Source: Antedon mediterranea (lineage: Eukaryota; Echinodermata; Crinoidea; Comatulida; Antedonidae). Taken from it: a stretch of DNA of 64,000 bases. The notes beneath the pieces are model-generated. The model was not told the DNA's origin. It did no database searches and saw nothing but the letters and a program-made list of their open reading frames with translations. The translations under genes and the position numbers were made by a program. Positions 1 to 10,928 of this stretch are shown here, piece after piece (the first letter of the stretch is position 1; each line of letters begins with the position of its first letter). The stretch lies in contig NC_092677.1 in NCBI RefSeq assembly GCF_964355755.1, positions 26,382,101 to 26,446,100 of the forward strand, given 5' to 3'.

Positions 1-1498
1 TGTGACTTTCTTCGTTGGCAAGACAAGAACAATCTGGAAGGTCCACAATCAACTATAAAATACAATGTATATCAATTCAGAGAAACACTGATGAAGGGTT
101 AGTGCAATTTTTCGTTCTGGCTGTTTCACTTTATCGTTTTGGTTTAGCTTTTTGCATATTTTATTTGTATCTCCATTGAGGTTCAAACACATTTTTTCAG
201 TAATATGTCTTTTGAATTTAATTCAGAGAAAAACATTTTAATATGTCATATGAAAAATGATCAATGTGATTAAAGTTAACTTTTAGTAGGCTTTGTATTC
301 AACCTAACTATTATCAATGTCATGAAAAATAGTAGGCCTAGTAATGTACTTATTAAATAATAAGTTCTTATAAGCCTTTTATATCGGTAAAATATAAGAT
401 TTGACAACCTCTTGAGAATGATATTATGTTCTCGAGAAATATATTTCCTCGAACAAAATATCATTCCCTCGGGGATGTCAAAACTTATATTTACCCTCTA
501 AGCAGTCAATATCTGTATAATAATGTACTGTATAAGAAGTATATTACATTGGTATTTACTATCCATGTGTTTATCGTCACCTCCAACGTGTACTCGGCAA
601 CAGTAGCTTCACAACAACGGGGAGGCCTACTCCATTGAATGGTACCAACGCTCGTCTTTCCATGACTTTTTGTTGCAAGAAAATCTGCGCATGCGTTTGC
701 AAATTGACGTTGTGTTTGTATGGCTTCATTATTCGTTTGAACGTTTGTTTGTTGAAATATATCATCTACAACAGATTTCAGTTTCTTGATACTGAATTCA
801 TTTTTTTGCTGGGAGAAAAGATGAATCGAATTTCATTACGCCTGAATGAACATTCTATATACATTTTTACATACATCTTTACATACATTGATAAAAACTC
901 ATACGTTATAGTGTAGAAACTAACACAAATTAGTATGTATTATACATACATTAATGAAACAGAATGTCGCAGTTTATAGTGAATTTATAGTAGATACCGT
1001 ATATGCCCAGCATTTTATTCAGTCTCTGGAAAAAACCGCTGACAAAAATATATAGCCATTATTATTATTGGGCCACCGGTACGTAAATTATGTTTTTTAC
1101 CGAAGACCGGTTTTACCGAAGAAATATGATTATTTTTATAGACTAAATACTTTATTATTGTTGAAATAAACATCCTACTACTTAAATCTCAATCTACCTA
1201 TAAGCTCCATAAATATCTAACAGTATAGCCTAATAAACAATTCATTTAAAAATGCTCATCTACCGATTTGAAACAGGAACCACACTAGCTATATATATCA
1301 CACTGAATGAGTACTGTATTGATATTACCAGTACATGGACGTGACACATGGGCCGTTCGGACAGATTACCGGCTAAGTTCCGGCCGTTCCTATCCACTAA
1401 AGTTAGCCTAATGAAAGTGAGTAAATTATGAATAGGCCTACCATTGATTCGGTGTCTCCCGTGGAAATCCACCACTGACAAACATTTGCTGCCATCAT
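1..1498 (-). CDS. Gene M1, partial: minus-strand four-exon gene of the M family (last exons lie outside the window)
   Basis: Three exons are visible. Exon 1 is 1498-1442 (starts MMAANVCQWW, donor ATG|gtaggc). Exon 2 is 808-581 (acceptor ctcccag, donor GAG|gtgacg; 76 codons). Exon 3 starts at 52 after acceptor tatag and runs off the window edge. All junctions are phase 0. Exon 2 carries the family motif Q-R-Q-F-A-N-x-C-A-D-F-L ... S-V-G-T-I-x-W-S ... E-A-T-V-A-E-Y-T-L, also found in M2 and M3. The gene is the near-identical partner of M3 at 48438-51116, inside a large direct duplication, and lies head-to-head with P1. Exon 1 is the weakest part: it is short and only supported by conservation in M3. 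I recognise no named domain, signal peptide or membrane segment. Function unknown; by context it may work with the neighbouring P genes. Confidence 0.6.
86..215 (+). mobile_element. Terminal fragment of a Penelope-like element, degenerate
   Basis: The stretch starts ACTGATGAAGGG and continues through CTGGCTGTTT, CTTTATCGTTTTG, TTTGTATCTCCATTGAG and TTTTTTCAGTAAT. The same series of blocks occurs on the minus strand at 11290-11437, where a fuller copy keeps a hammerhead-like core. Here the part corresponding to GCCCGAAAGC has been lost. It sits in the intron between M1 exons 3 and 2; the duplicate lies near 49665. Confidence 0.55.
377..512. mobile_element. Palindromic MITE, copy 1 (central loop deleted)
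   Basis: Inverted arms read ATAAGATTTGACA and TGTCAAAACTTATAT, with inner arms around the paired words GAATGATATTATGTTC and GAACAAAATATCATTC. The central block with GCGCTTCGGG, present in the copies at 12670 and 49937, is missing here. It lies in an M1 intron. Confidence 0.75.
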
Positions 1499-2089
1499 CT
1501 AGGCCTAGCCAGCTGCTGAACTTACATACAAGAGATACAGTATACAGTATAATCAGAAAGAGTTGACCTGTTGAATGAAGTTATGTGCACCACCAACAAT
1601 AGGTTGACGTCACTTCATTTACATTTAAAGATTGGAAATTCCAATAAGAATATTTTAGAAAAGCAAACAGTCGGTTTCCAAGCATTTGGTTGGTAAGTAT
1701 GGTTAATACCCTTGAAATATTTTAGGTTTACTTACCACCACTAAAATTTTACCGTATAAATATAAATCCTAGCTACTAGCTGCAGAATTTCGTAGTAAAA
1801 AAGGTGTCTTTGATGACAACAATTTAATATAACAAAACCTGGAATTACCAAGCCGACGATCGAGAGAGCTTCGTACTGCTGGAACGATTGGTGTGTAGGC
1901 CAAATTACGTGTGCGTGGTTTGTTTCCGACCATCAGAATGGAAGGTGTTTCGTTGCAAAGTGAAACATGGTAGGCCTTAAAAGTTTTAAGTTTGGTGGAA
2001 ATTAAAAAGAAAAGCTACTTCTTATTTTTGGTTTAGGTGAAGCCGCATATTTGGTTGGTGTTCTACATTCTCTATAACATAAACTCAAC
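1499..2089. promoter_or_regulatory. Shared divergent promoter region of M1 and P1, with kappaB-like site
   Basis: About 590 bp separates the M1 start (minus) from the P1 start (plus). GGAAATTCC at 1634-1642 is a perfect palindromic Rel/NF-kappaB-type site. About 50 bp downstream a leader exon probably ends at TTTGGTTG|gtaagta (about 1692). The same order, site then leader-like sequence with donor ggtaagta, occurs at 27074-27150 before P3 and at 51250 before P5. The last 50 bp before the P1 ATG (TTGGTTGGTGTTCT ... AACTCAACATGCC) is conserved before P2 and P5. Confidence 0.5.
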
Positions 2090-2654
2090 ATGCCAAAGGA
2101 GGTACGGGTAAACATATTTTTGTAGTAAAATTATTGTCCACTATATATTATAATGTTTCGCACTCGGTATTCATAACAACTAAAGTACGTAACAATGCTT
2201 TTAAAAAGGTTTAAGTTACCAGGGCATTAGGTACACCGGCAGGTTATTTAAGAAAAAAAGATAACAGTGATTGTTTTTTTAAATTTGAAGTGAACAAATA
2301 AAGTATTCATCATTCCAAATCCAAGGGAATATATAAAGGATATAATCGTATTAACAAAAATACCATTTAATGTATTCAAATATTGTTTTTACACAGGTTG
2401 ATATTGATTGTGGAAATGAGATTACCCTTGGAGATGTACAGAGTTTAATCTATAAAATAGATGAAAATTTAGTTGATGGTACCAAGAGACTGGTTTGCAA
2501 GACAGAAAAGTGGGTTCTTAAAGATGCAAAAATAATTATAGCATCTGAGCCACTATACTCATTGTTTGCAGGGGACAAGGCTAATGTATTCACAGTGTAT
2601 AAAGAAAAAGACGGGTCAATTAAGACTGGAAAAAAAAGGCGCATGGTTGGTTGA
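2090..2654 (+). pseudogene. Gene P1: single CGSEIT-domain gene, C-terminus frameshifted
   Basis: Exon 1 is 2090-2101 (MPKE, donor GAG|gtacgg). Exon 2 starts at 2397 after tacacag and opens with VDIDCGNEITLGDVQSL. Relative to the intact copy P5, two extra bases in the G/A run near 2628-2637 shift the frame. The reading therefore ends at 2654 with KTGKKRRMVG instead of entering the aromatic tail. The out-of-frame tail sequence is still present to about 2748 but lacks a further 12 bp found in P5. A short protein of about 90 residues with a whole domain but no tail could still be made. The gene is divergent from M1 and within the segmental duplication. No known domain recognised. Confidence 0.7.
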
Positions 2655-2984
2655 AATGGTTCTATGATGCATGTGTCTGGGTTTCGATTAGAGACATACT
2701 GAGCATCATACTTTTGTTTTCGTCTAGTAAGAAAGCTATCAAAAATTAATAAAAATAATAATAGAACAAACATCAACATATTTAATAATAAATCAATCAT
2801 GGTTGTTATTATCGAAATAGGTTATACTTTTTTTCAAAATGTCATGCTGAGATAGATAAAAATAGTTTAAAAAATCAATGTTCAGGCCTACAATCAATAT
2901 AACACAGGAAAATAATAATAGGCCTACATTACAAATTTACTCAATTATTTGTAAATATCATATCTTCACCATTTTTTGTATGGA

Positions 2985-3600
2985 CAGTGTGGCTTGCTAT
3001 ATTTGGATTAAAGTACAATTTGATTACACTAGTTATTAGTTATAATGTATCACCATTGATTCATTAATCATTATTGCGTCGCAAGCTCTGATGTTGTTTT
3101 CTTAACATGGTGAAAGAGCAAGGTCCACAGCTGAACTAATACTTCAGCTTATAAGGTGGAATATTATCTGATAACTGTATAGGCCTTTACATAGCCTTTT
3201 TTAAACCATTTATAACCACCATTTTAGACATTTGCATTGTTTTAGATTGTTTATAACATTTTTCCTTCGTTTTAATTGTGAGTCCCAAGTTTTAACTTTC
3301 TGTATTGTAAGTTGATTATGACCGAATAAATGAATGAATGAATGAATGAATGAATGAATAGTATTAGCGGACGCTTTAAATGTATATTATATAAAAATGT
3401 AGTAACCTTAATAATAATCATTTAATTTCATTAATTAATTTTGTATTCATTCAAAAGAGAAATATCATTTTTTTAAATATAAACGTTGATCAAACTGATT
3501 CACTGACTTGTTTTCATTTACTTATGACAGTTGACATCAACGAATACAATAAACGATACATTCATATTTATTAGTTTATAGGCCACAATGTTGGGTTTTT
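2985..3600 (+). repeat. Dispersed repeat, direct arm (inverted copy at 6788-7230)
   Basis: Recognisable blocks are TGGTGAAAGAGCAAGGTCCAC, AACGTTGATCAAACTGATTC and CATATTTATTAGTTTATAGG. The same blocks occur in reverse complement at 6788-7230, directly at about 52600-53190, and as a remnant at 56465-56560. Together the first two form an inverted pair flanking the coding exons 2-4 of M2. No coding content seen. Confidence 0.8.
3290..3360 (+). repeat. (GAAT)n microsatellite, possibly the tail of a LINE/SINE copy
   Basis: About seven GAAT units follow TGATTATGACCGAATAAATG. The partner at about 52940-52970 has fewer units. A tetranucleotide tail after an AATAAATGAATG-type end is typical of non-LTR elements, but no coding part is visible here. 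Confidence 0.6.
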
Positions 3601-4660
3601 ATAAAGATATGTTGTACTCCTAAACAAATTTTGTTTCAAATTTTTTTAATATGCCATTTTAATGTCACGTAATAGTTATTCACTTTGACCGAAAACTGGA
3701 TAAAAAAAAAATTTACCTAAAAAAATGTAATTTAAAACAAAAAATGCTGTCTGTCAGATTACTCAAACTCAAATGTTACAGTAGGTGGAGGTATGCAACC
3801 TATTGTTTTGGTACCGAAACAAATTTAATGGGTCACGAAATGTACGTTAATGTTATTATTTATTTAAATAGATATCCTACTAAGTAGTAGTACACAAAGT
3901 ACTGTATTATATTTTTCTGCTCAAAAAAAAAAATCAGTAATTTTTGTAAATTTTAGTTTTTCACATATTGTTTCTAATATACAGAAAAATGTAGAATATT
4001 AACGGAAAACAATATAATTAAAGAAAGAACATATGAAGACAGATATTACTGATTTATTTGTAATGTATTTAATTATGATATGAAAGAATAGAGGTGGTGG
4101 TTCACGCCACAAAAGAGAAAAAAAAGTACTGTATTATTAATTATTAATTTCATCAACTTCAAAATGCACTATGGTGAAAATAAACATTTAATATCAGGGG
4201 CGGTCGCATGAATATTTTAATGGGGTTGCCTAAAGAGTAGGCCTACAGAGCGGTAGACAGTAGTATTTGAGCCACAGTCCCCATGGTAATACACGAACAA
4301 TAGAAATGTCTACATTCAACTGCAAACACAATGTAACAAACCAAAAAATATGTGTGAATGATTAAGCTAACGGGACGAAGTTGAAAACTAGATACAATAT
4401 TTAGGTTGCCACCAGCGACAGACCTCATATCCGACGCACATATTTTACTCACTGTTTCAACAAACGCAAAGATTGTAACATTTAAACACTTAGCTTAGTA
4501 TAATTGAACAAAAAGTCTAATTATTACAAATGGATCAAATATATCATACACATTTATCTCTGATTGGATATGATCATATATCATGATACTACTTGACTGT
4601 CATTCAGTCAAGATATAAAAAATGGTTTTAGAACACAATTTTTGATTTCATCGCTGTAGG
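3600..4660. other. No gene seen; AT-rich tail of the duplicated unit
   Basis: No open frame with family or codon support. It contains TACAGTAGGTGGAGGTATGC near 3778, the same end motif as the elements at 41829 and 44107, and a GAGCCACAG word shared with repeats at 24320 and 46850. Confidence 0.5.
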
Positions 4661-4699
4661 TTTTCACAGTGTAGTCAACAAGTTGTCACAGTGTCTTCA

Positions 4700-4890
4700 A
4701 ACACACCTAAATCACATCTAAACACAGCCAACCTGGTGTATACTGTATCCCATGTGAATGTGGAAAGGTATACATTGTGGAAACTGGACGCGACCTTCAA
4801 ACCAGGCTCAAAGAACATCAAGGCCATGCCAGAAGAGGAGAGCAAGACAAATCATCAATAGTTATGCATTCTCACAAACACGGGGAAAGC
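4700..4890 (+). mobile_element. Penelope-like element fragment: GIY-YIG endonuclease domain
   Basis: From 4732 the frame reads P-G-V-Y-C-I-P-C-E-C-G-K-V-Y-I, then E-T-G-R-D-L-Q-T-R-L-K-E-H and A-R-R-G-E. This is the form of the GIY-YIG nuclease at the C-terminus of Penelope-like retroelements (G-V-Y ... C-G-K-x-Y-I-G-E-T-G-R, then R-L-K-E-H). The usual Gly after Y-I is Val here. No reverse transcriptase precedes it, so this is a dead fragment. It is absent from the duplicate at 54015 and marks the duplication breakpoint. Confidence 0.75.
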
Positions 4891-5119
4891 TAAAATTAGC
4901 TTAAATGCGCATTTTAGGGTGGAATTACAGGGTTACCATATCTTGAAAACTAATAGGGGCGCTGCTTCAAACTAGTAAAGCTAATCCTAGCAACAACTAA
5001 CATGTCGCTGCCAGATGGTGTTGATAACAAATCGAAACGTCGCACACGCACGTACTACTTTTGGTTTCACGTAAAGGTATTGTATACATATATATCCTTT
5101 AATTATATTTCGAAAATTT

Positions 5120-7686
5120 TCAGAAAATTGTACATTGAATAGAGGGTTCTTTTTCAGGTATGTGAAATTCTCCCTTCGAGTCAACATAACCTGTAACTTC
5201 TTTCGGGTTGTCTTTGTTTCCAGCTAATATATAAAATGCTGAATCACTCTGACCATAAAGAGACAGCTTGACGTCAGTGAAACTGGTTACTTTATCAGCC
5301 TCCAACTTGGTCATGAACGCTTGTAGTAGTCTTCGTAGTCCAGCCTGTTCTTTCGTTTGTTCAGCGCCCTCATTTCCACAAAGTTTGAGTATGATATTTG
5401 CCAGTGTACGTTTGTTTATCTCATCCACTAGAAACTGTAAAAATTATGTAAATGTTTACTGATACAATGAATACCTCACTAAGCAGTACATTTTTAAGTT
5501 GAGAAATTCTGTATAATCATTATCCAGACTATTTGGAATGTACCCTATCTAGGGTTACCAGTATATGAAATGGTCATTTTACAAGTTCAACGGGTAAATT
5601 AATTGGTTTATATTGTGTTGGTTTTCACTTTGTACCAGTGGCACTAGTAATGCCAACACTGTTCTAAGTGGGTGCTAAGTTACTATGCTTCCCAGTCAAA
5701 ATAGACTGCTACTGCCAGAAGGGTGTAACAATAATATATACGAAAGACCTACCAATACTTCTTCATTCTTTTGAACCATTATAGTGATCTTGACACGATT
5801 CCTTTTGAATGTAACTTGTTCTCCATTTAACCCACAAAATATTAGCTTTATATCTGAAAACCCTTTTTGTCGAAATGAACTTGTGAACTTTTTCCAGTAT
5901 GATAGAAGATTTGTCCATTCTTCAGAAGGACTGTCACGTGGGTCAACCAACGCATCAAAAACACGAGACATACATGTGTGACTTTCTTCGTCGGCGAAAG
6001 TGGAACAATTTGGAAGATCTACAATCAACTATAAAAACATAATTTATGTCAAATGTATGTAAGAAAGAGGACGTATAAAGATTTTGGAAACAATTAGGGC
6101 AGATCAATAAAAAGTAACATTAGTTATTCTGGTTAACTAAAACAAATAAAAATTAATGGGCCTAAAAACAATTATTATCTTAATATAAACAAAAATGATT
6201 TTATTACATTAGTTGTTACTCTTTCTTTGCATGGTATCTTTACCATCAGCGTGTACTCGGCAACAGTTGCTTCACAGAAATTGGTACTCCATCGAATCGT
6301 ACCAACGCTCGTCTGTACATTTTTTGTTTCCAGAAAATCTGCGCATTTGTTTGCAAATTGACGTTTTGTTTGGATTGTTTTGTCGTTCTTTCGATAGTTT
6401 ATTTGTTTAAATAAACTACTATGAACATTTTTAAGTTGTCTTATACTGTATTCACTCTCGTTGGATTTCTGTAGAAAAGACATAATGAAGTGTTTACCTA
6501 ATAGTACTCGACTACTGTAATCCTGAATATGTTTTAATCCTTAAACTTAATTTTTATTGAAAACCTCGTCTCTGGCACACATCACGCTTAGATCACACCG
6601 GTGTATTATTTTCTGATCTAACAACAGTGCAAATTTTGTCAGGTGGCAGATGGGAGAATCACTACCAAAAAGGGACAAATTGCCTTCAAACTTTTTGAGA
6701 CCAGAAATATGACATTTAAATGGTATATTTAACACAAAATTTGAAACAAAATTTTTTTGAAACAATATCTTTAACAAAAACAACAACATTATGGCCTATA
6801 AACTAATAAATATGAATGTATCGTTTATTGTATTCGTTGATGTCATCTGTTATAAGTAAATGAAAACAAGTCAGTGAATCAGTTTGATCAACGTTTATAT
6901 TTTTTAAAATGATATTTCTCTTTTAGATGAATAAAAAATGAATTAATGAAATTAAATGATTATTATTAAAGATTACTACATTTTCATATAATATACATTT
7001 AAAGCGTCCGCTAATACTATGTAAAGGCCTATACAATTATCAGATAATATTCCACATTATAAGCTGAAGTACTAGTTCAACTGTGGACCTTGCTCTTTCA
7101 CTATGTTAAGAAAACAACATCAGAGATTGCGACGCACATAATGATTAATGAATCAATGGGGGTAATCACATTGTACTTTAATCCAAATATAGTAGGCCAC
7201 TGTCCATACAAAAATGTTTACAATTAATTGAGTAAATTTGTAACGCAGGCCTATTATCTCATAACTGTATATTTTTGCCGTTGTGACAATAAAGTTTTAT
7301 CGTATCGTATTGTATATTATTTTTAATTTATTTTGCAGGGTACAATATATCTTTAATTAATAATCTTCTGTAATTATAGAAACTGAACAGCATATGTTAT
7401 GTAACCTAAACCTTTGTCAGTTGGCCTAGATTGGCATACGACTGGGCAAAAAAAACCCGTTGTGACAACGATTCTTACTGAAATCTAATTATTCAAACAT
7501 TTTATCATCAACCATACATAACAATACCTTTCTTTATGATATTAATAATGTAACCTACAATTAAAAACAAAAATATTGATATCGATATAAACTGATAACA
7601 ATTAAATAGCGTAAACGATTTACCGTCTTGTCAGCAACTAATTCGGTCGTGTGTCCAAAAAAACGCTGTTTAAGATTACTTGCCAT
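5120..7686 (-). CDS. Gene M2: complete four-exon minus-strand gene, about 292 aa
   Basis: Exons: 7686-7624 (MASNLKQRFF ... VADKT, donor ACG|gtaaat); 6468-6244 (acceptor ttctacag, donor ATG|gtaaag); 6028-5753 (acceptor ttttatag, donor TTG|gtaggt); 5434-5120 (acceptor tttttacag, stop TGA). All junctions are phase 0 and no stop interrupts the join. Exon 3 has W-T-N-L-L-S-Y-W-K-K-F then D-I-K-L-I-F-C-G. Exon 4 has L-A-N-I-I-L-K-L-C-G-N-E-G, T-K-E-Q-A-G-L-R-R-L-L-Q-A-F, then V-K-L-S-L-Y-G and I-L-A-G-N-K. The last part resembles the CGSEIT segment A-E-I-x-I ... Y-S-L-x-A-G-N-K. The pattern, helix then a beta-rich stretch per exon, suggests related modules. No known domain, signal or membrane segment. 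Likely cytosolic; function unknown. Confidence 0.7.
6788..7230 (-). repeat. Inverted copy of the 2985-3600 repeat, inside M2 intron 1
   Basis: The reverse complement of the 2985-3600 blocks is read here, with GCGTCCGCTAATACTAT joining the parts. It lies between M2 exons 1 and 2. Together with the direct arm it could drive inversion or form a long hairpin. Confidence 0.8.
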
Positions 7687-7856
7687 GATCACAGAGTAGC
7701 TAACCTGGATTGAAGCTTAGGCCTACTTGCTGCGAAAAAATAACCAGTTATTATGTGAATAAATTAACCCCAATTTCTTGGCAGCAGAAACACGAAAAAT
7801 TGTCTGTAACCCGGTAAATAACAGCCTGAAAATAACGGTTAAACCACCTGATTGAT

Positions 7857-8540
7857 TCGGTGAGAACGCCATTTAACCGACCGGAAATTTGGTCTACTGG
7901 ACATTTGGACGACAGGACATTTCGCCGACAGACAATGGCCGACAGAAAATTATCCGACAGGACAAAATGCAAATTTCGCACCTTACTCGGTTCATTCTTT
8001 ATTTCGTACAGTATCACTACACTCATGTTTACAATAACCATGTGTCTATGATGATTTTAATATACCGTAGTTGCGAATGCTCTCTAAATTTTACCATAAA
8101 AATTAAAACAATTTATTGACACTTTTTAAAATATTGTTTCCTGCCCTCAAACTTATTTTATTTTGGTAACAACCATTATTGAAACCAATTAATTTAGCGA
8201 TTTTGTCATGGTGGGCATAAGAATATGTTGAGTTTTTCATTTCGAATTGCTTTTATACTCTATTATATTTTTTTAAAAAAACACGCCAACCACCAGGTGT
8301 TCTTCATAAGAACTTATAGCACGTAAAATATTTATAAAACAAAATACGAAATGAATGCCTATTAAAAACCTCAAACTATGTTAAATTCACCGTACTACTG
8401 AACTGCACGTCTCGTTTTCATGTCATACGGATTGTGTCGGCTGTCGGCAAAATGTCCTGTCGGTCAAATGATTGTCGGCCAAATCTTCTGTCGGTGAAAT
8501 GTCTTGTCGGCAAAATTTCCTGTGTATTACGTGTATTAGT
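7857..8540. mobile_element. Non-autonomous DNA element with inverted ends built of GACAGGACATTT motifs
   Basis: The left end repeats words of the type GACAGGACATTTCGCCGACAG (7890-7970). The right end repeats the reverse form, TGTCGGCAAAATGTCCTGTCGG (8437-8522). The centre is AT-rich and non-coding. The apparent frames across it follow the repeated motif and are not genes. I could not fix the exact ends or a target duplication. Confidence 0.6.
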
Positions 8541-10928
8541 AGAGTTGTTCTTGGTATATCCAGATATATATGGTTCGTCTAACAATCCCCAAAAGGATGC
8601 CTACAAATCTGAAAAATATTTAATGGCGCCATTTAGGCAACGCCCGTTATGTCGTATCGAGAGATCTTCTGATTTATTGGTTCCTGATTGGTTATTTTTA
8701 ATCACATGACTAATATTCAACGTTTTCTTGACGCACACATCACCGAAATCAATGTACCAAAGAACTCTATATTATACCAAGCAACAACTCTGCTAATACA
8801 AGTAAGTAACTTGGCGTAGACTGTCATACATTTAACAAGTTTTTCTAGTCTTATATGATATGTTTTGATTTGTAAACACTTTTAAATACATTCGACTAGC
8901 GTAGGATAAAGGCCCATAATAGGCCCTATTTAATAGGCCACCAGGCAGAGAAGTACCTTTGCGATATTTTCGGCCAGAGACGTTTCGTAGGTACGGTCGG
9001 GTATGTGTTTTTTGCAATGTCATATACATTCGTGTGTCTTAATAAACAAACTAGATTTGAACTCGTCACTACGGACGAGTTAGGTTATCCGCAGCGCAAA
9101 TGCCACTGCACGTCATACGTTAGAATATTGCGCAAAGAAAAACGATTATGCCATTGAAACAATTTCAGTGTGCTCTCTATTTTGTTTCACGTCTAAGTAT
9201 ATACAGTACTATATACTGTATACGTACTACAGACAGTGCAGAATAAATGAAAATAAGTGACCAAAGTTATTGACGCTTTTGCACATGATGACGTCTAAAA
9301 TGGTGAATCATGCGAAACCTAGACAATATAAAAAAATGGAGGGCAATGGAATACGGATAAGTGGAGATGCGCTCTATTAAATGTGACGAGCTATGATGAA
9401 AGAGACAAAAATCCTATATTTTATATTCGAGTGGCCATACGATGACGTCACAATGTCCAGTTAGCCATATTGATGCATGATTCGATATTTACAGCTCATC
9501 TACTTTCAGAATATGTAATTTAAAAAAAGTTCACCACATAGTTTATAATCTATGACTGTTTAAAGAAAGGCATAATTTTCACAAATTGTTGAACTTTTTC
9601 ATAAAAAACGCACGGAAATTGTTCAATTCTACGTGCTCGTATGACGTGATTTTAAGTCGAAATTGTTTGAAAGTTGGTAAAATTACTAGAAAAGGCTGAA
9701 AAAACAAAAATCACGCAAAAATATATGTTTTTTCGCTACATGCGCACGCGCGCGTAAACAATTGGAATGCTCAAAATTTTCGAAATGCTCAAAATGACAT
9801 GAAACGCGTATGAAATTGATTAGAAGTTGATTTTTCGCATTCTGAAATTTTAAACGCGCGTGCGCGCGTAATTTTCGTTAACATTTTTAATCCATAAAAA
9901 GTTTCCCCTTTATATGACTTAAATTTTTACCAAGTGTCAATACAAAATGACTTTTGGTTTTCAATCTATGATCAATCATTGAAATTCATAAAATCGCGCG
10001 TAACTTACGCTGCGCAACTCGAACGGGACCGAAAACCTTATTACGTCATCTTCAGATAGAGGTCAATCTTATGACAAAGTTATACATCTTATGTTGTCCA
10101 GAATTAGAGATATGCGTGCAACAAAATTCGTGGAAAGAAAGAAGAATATAGAAAAAAAAAATATTACGTACAGATAGTCTGTAATAGGTCATTTAGTATT
10201 GCTTACAATGTGCTAAATCATATTACATTGGTTGCTGGTGGTATCTACAATATCTAAGCTGGGCTAGTTGGGGGAAGGGGGGTCTCTAGTCAAACTATAG
10301 GGTGTCTGGCACTTGCGGTGCAGCAGACAATTAGTCTGTTGTTATCCATTTAGTATTGTATGAACACAACTTGTTCATTTGGCATTAATTTTGAGTGCAT
10401 CTATGCTAACCCCTTTTTAGGCCCTCCCTGGGGGGGGGGGGGGTCTGGCGTGCCCTTTGCAGCAGAGAAAAAGTCTGTCGTTTGTGATACTGGTATAAGG
10501 ATGTCAATGGGCATCCCATGGTGGTAAAATTAGGTGGTATCTCTCTCATCTAACCGGGGTCGATTTTTTAGCACGTTTCGGGGTCCCCCCGGTCTAGACG
10601 CAGCAGGCCTGGGGGTACCCGGCAGACTCGCATTTTTATTGACTTAAAGTGACCTCCAACACACTTAAATAGTCAGATATTGGTACCTAGCTCATCTAAC
10701 CAAATGTCTCTGGGCTGCCTGTCTATATATTCTCACTCCTGAGGACGATCAAAGCGCAGCATATTGATCGAAGCGTCGAGAAACTCAACAGTTCTTTTCA
10801 GAAATAACATACGTGGTGTACCGCAAACTTATATTAACACTACCTATATGCTTCTCTCCTCCTAAGCTTGATCGAATGTTCTGAGTTCGGAAATTGAGAA
10901 TACGATTTTCTACGTTTGGTTATAAATG
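8540..10928. other. Intergenic, no gene seen; contains a diverged GCGCGC-rich repeat
   Basis: Between M2 and P2. About 9600-10030 holds GCGCACGCGCGCGT, ACGCGCGTGCGCGCG and CGTGCTCGTATGACGTGAT, which resemble diverged interior parts of the AGTCGCGTG element at 37683-38391. There is a poly-G run near 10431-10443. No frame has family support. Confidence 0.5.

Larger units (their letters stand above)
1..4660. repeat. Segmental duplication, left copy (partner about 49572-54015)
   Basis: The left 4.66 kb matches 49572-54015 in the same orientation almost base for base, including M1/M3 exons, the shared promoter and P1/P5. By eye the copies differ by scattered substitutions and small indels, for example a shorter (GAAT)n run and a missing AT-rich block near 3900-4110 in the right copy. 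The match begins at the window edge, so the duplicated unit extends further left. It ends near 4650, where the left copy meets a Penelope fragment and the right copy meets unrelated sequence. Confidence 0.95.

Noticed and set aside
635-916. 93-residue plus-strand frame
   Set aside because: Shadow of M1 exon 2 on the other strand; the minus-strand reading has splice sites and conservation in M2 and M3.
8434-8709. 91-residue frame with C-R-S-N-D-C-R-P pattern
   Set aside because: Its first half is the repeated TGTCGGCAAAATGTCC end of a MITE; no protein support.
10740-10860. CTGAGGACGATCAAAGCGC ... GATCGAAGCGTCGAGAAAC as a regulatory inverted repeat before P2
   Set aside because: Words of this type are frequent at retroelement ends. 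I could not tie it to the P2 leader or to the copies before P1 and P5, which lack it.
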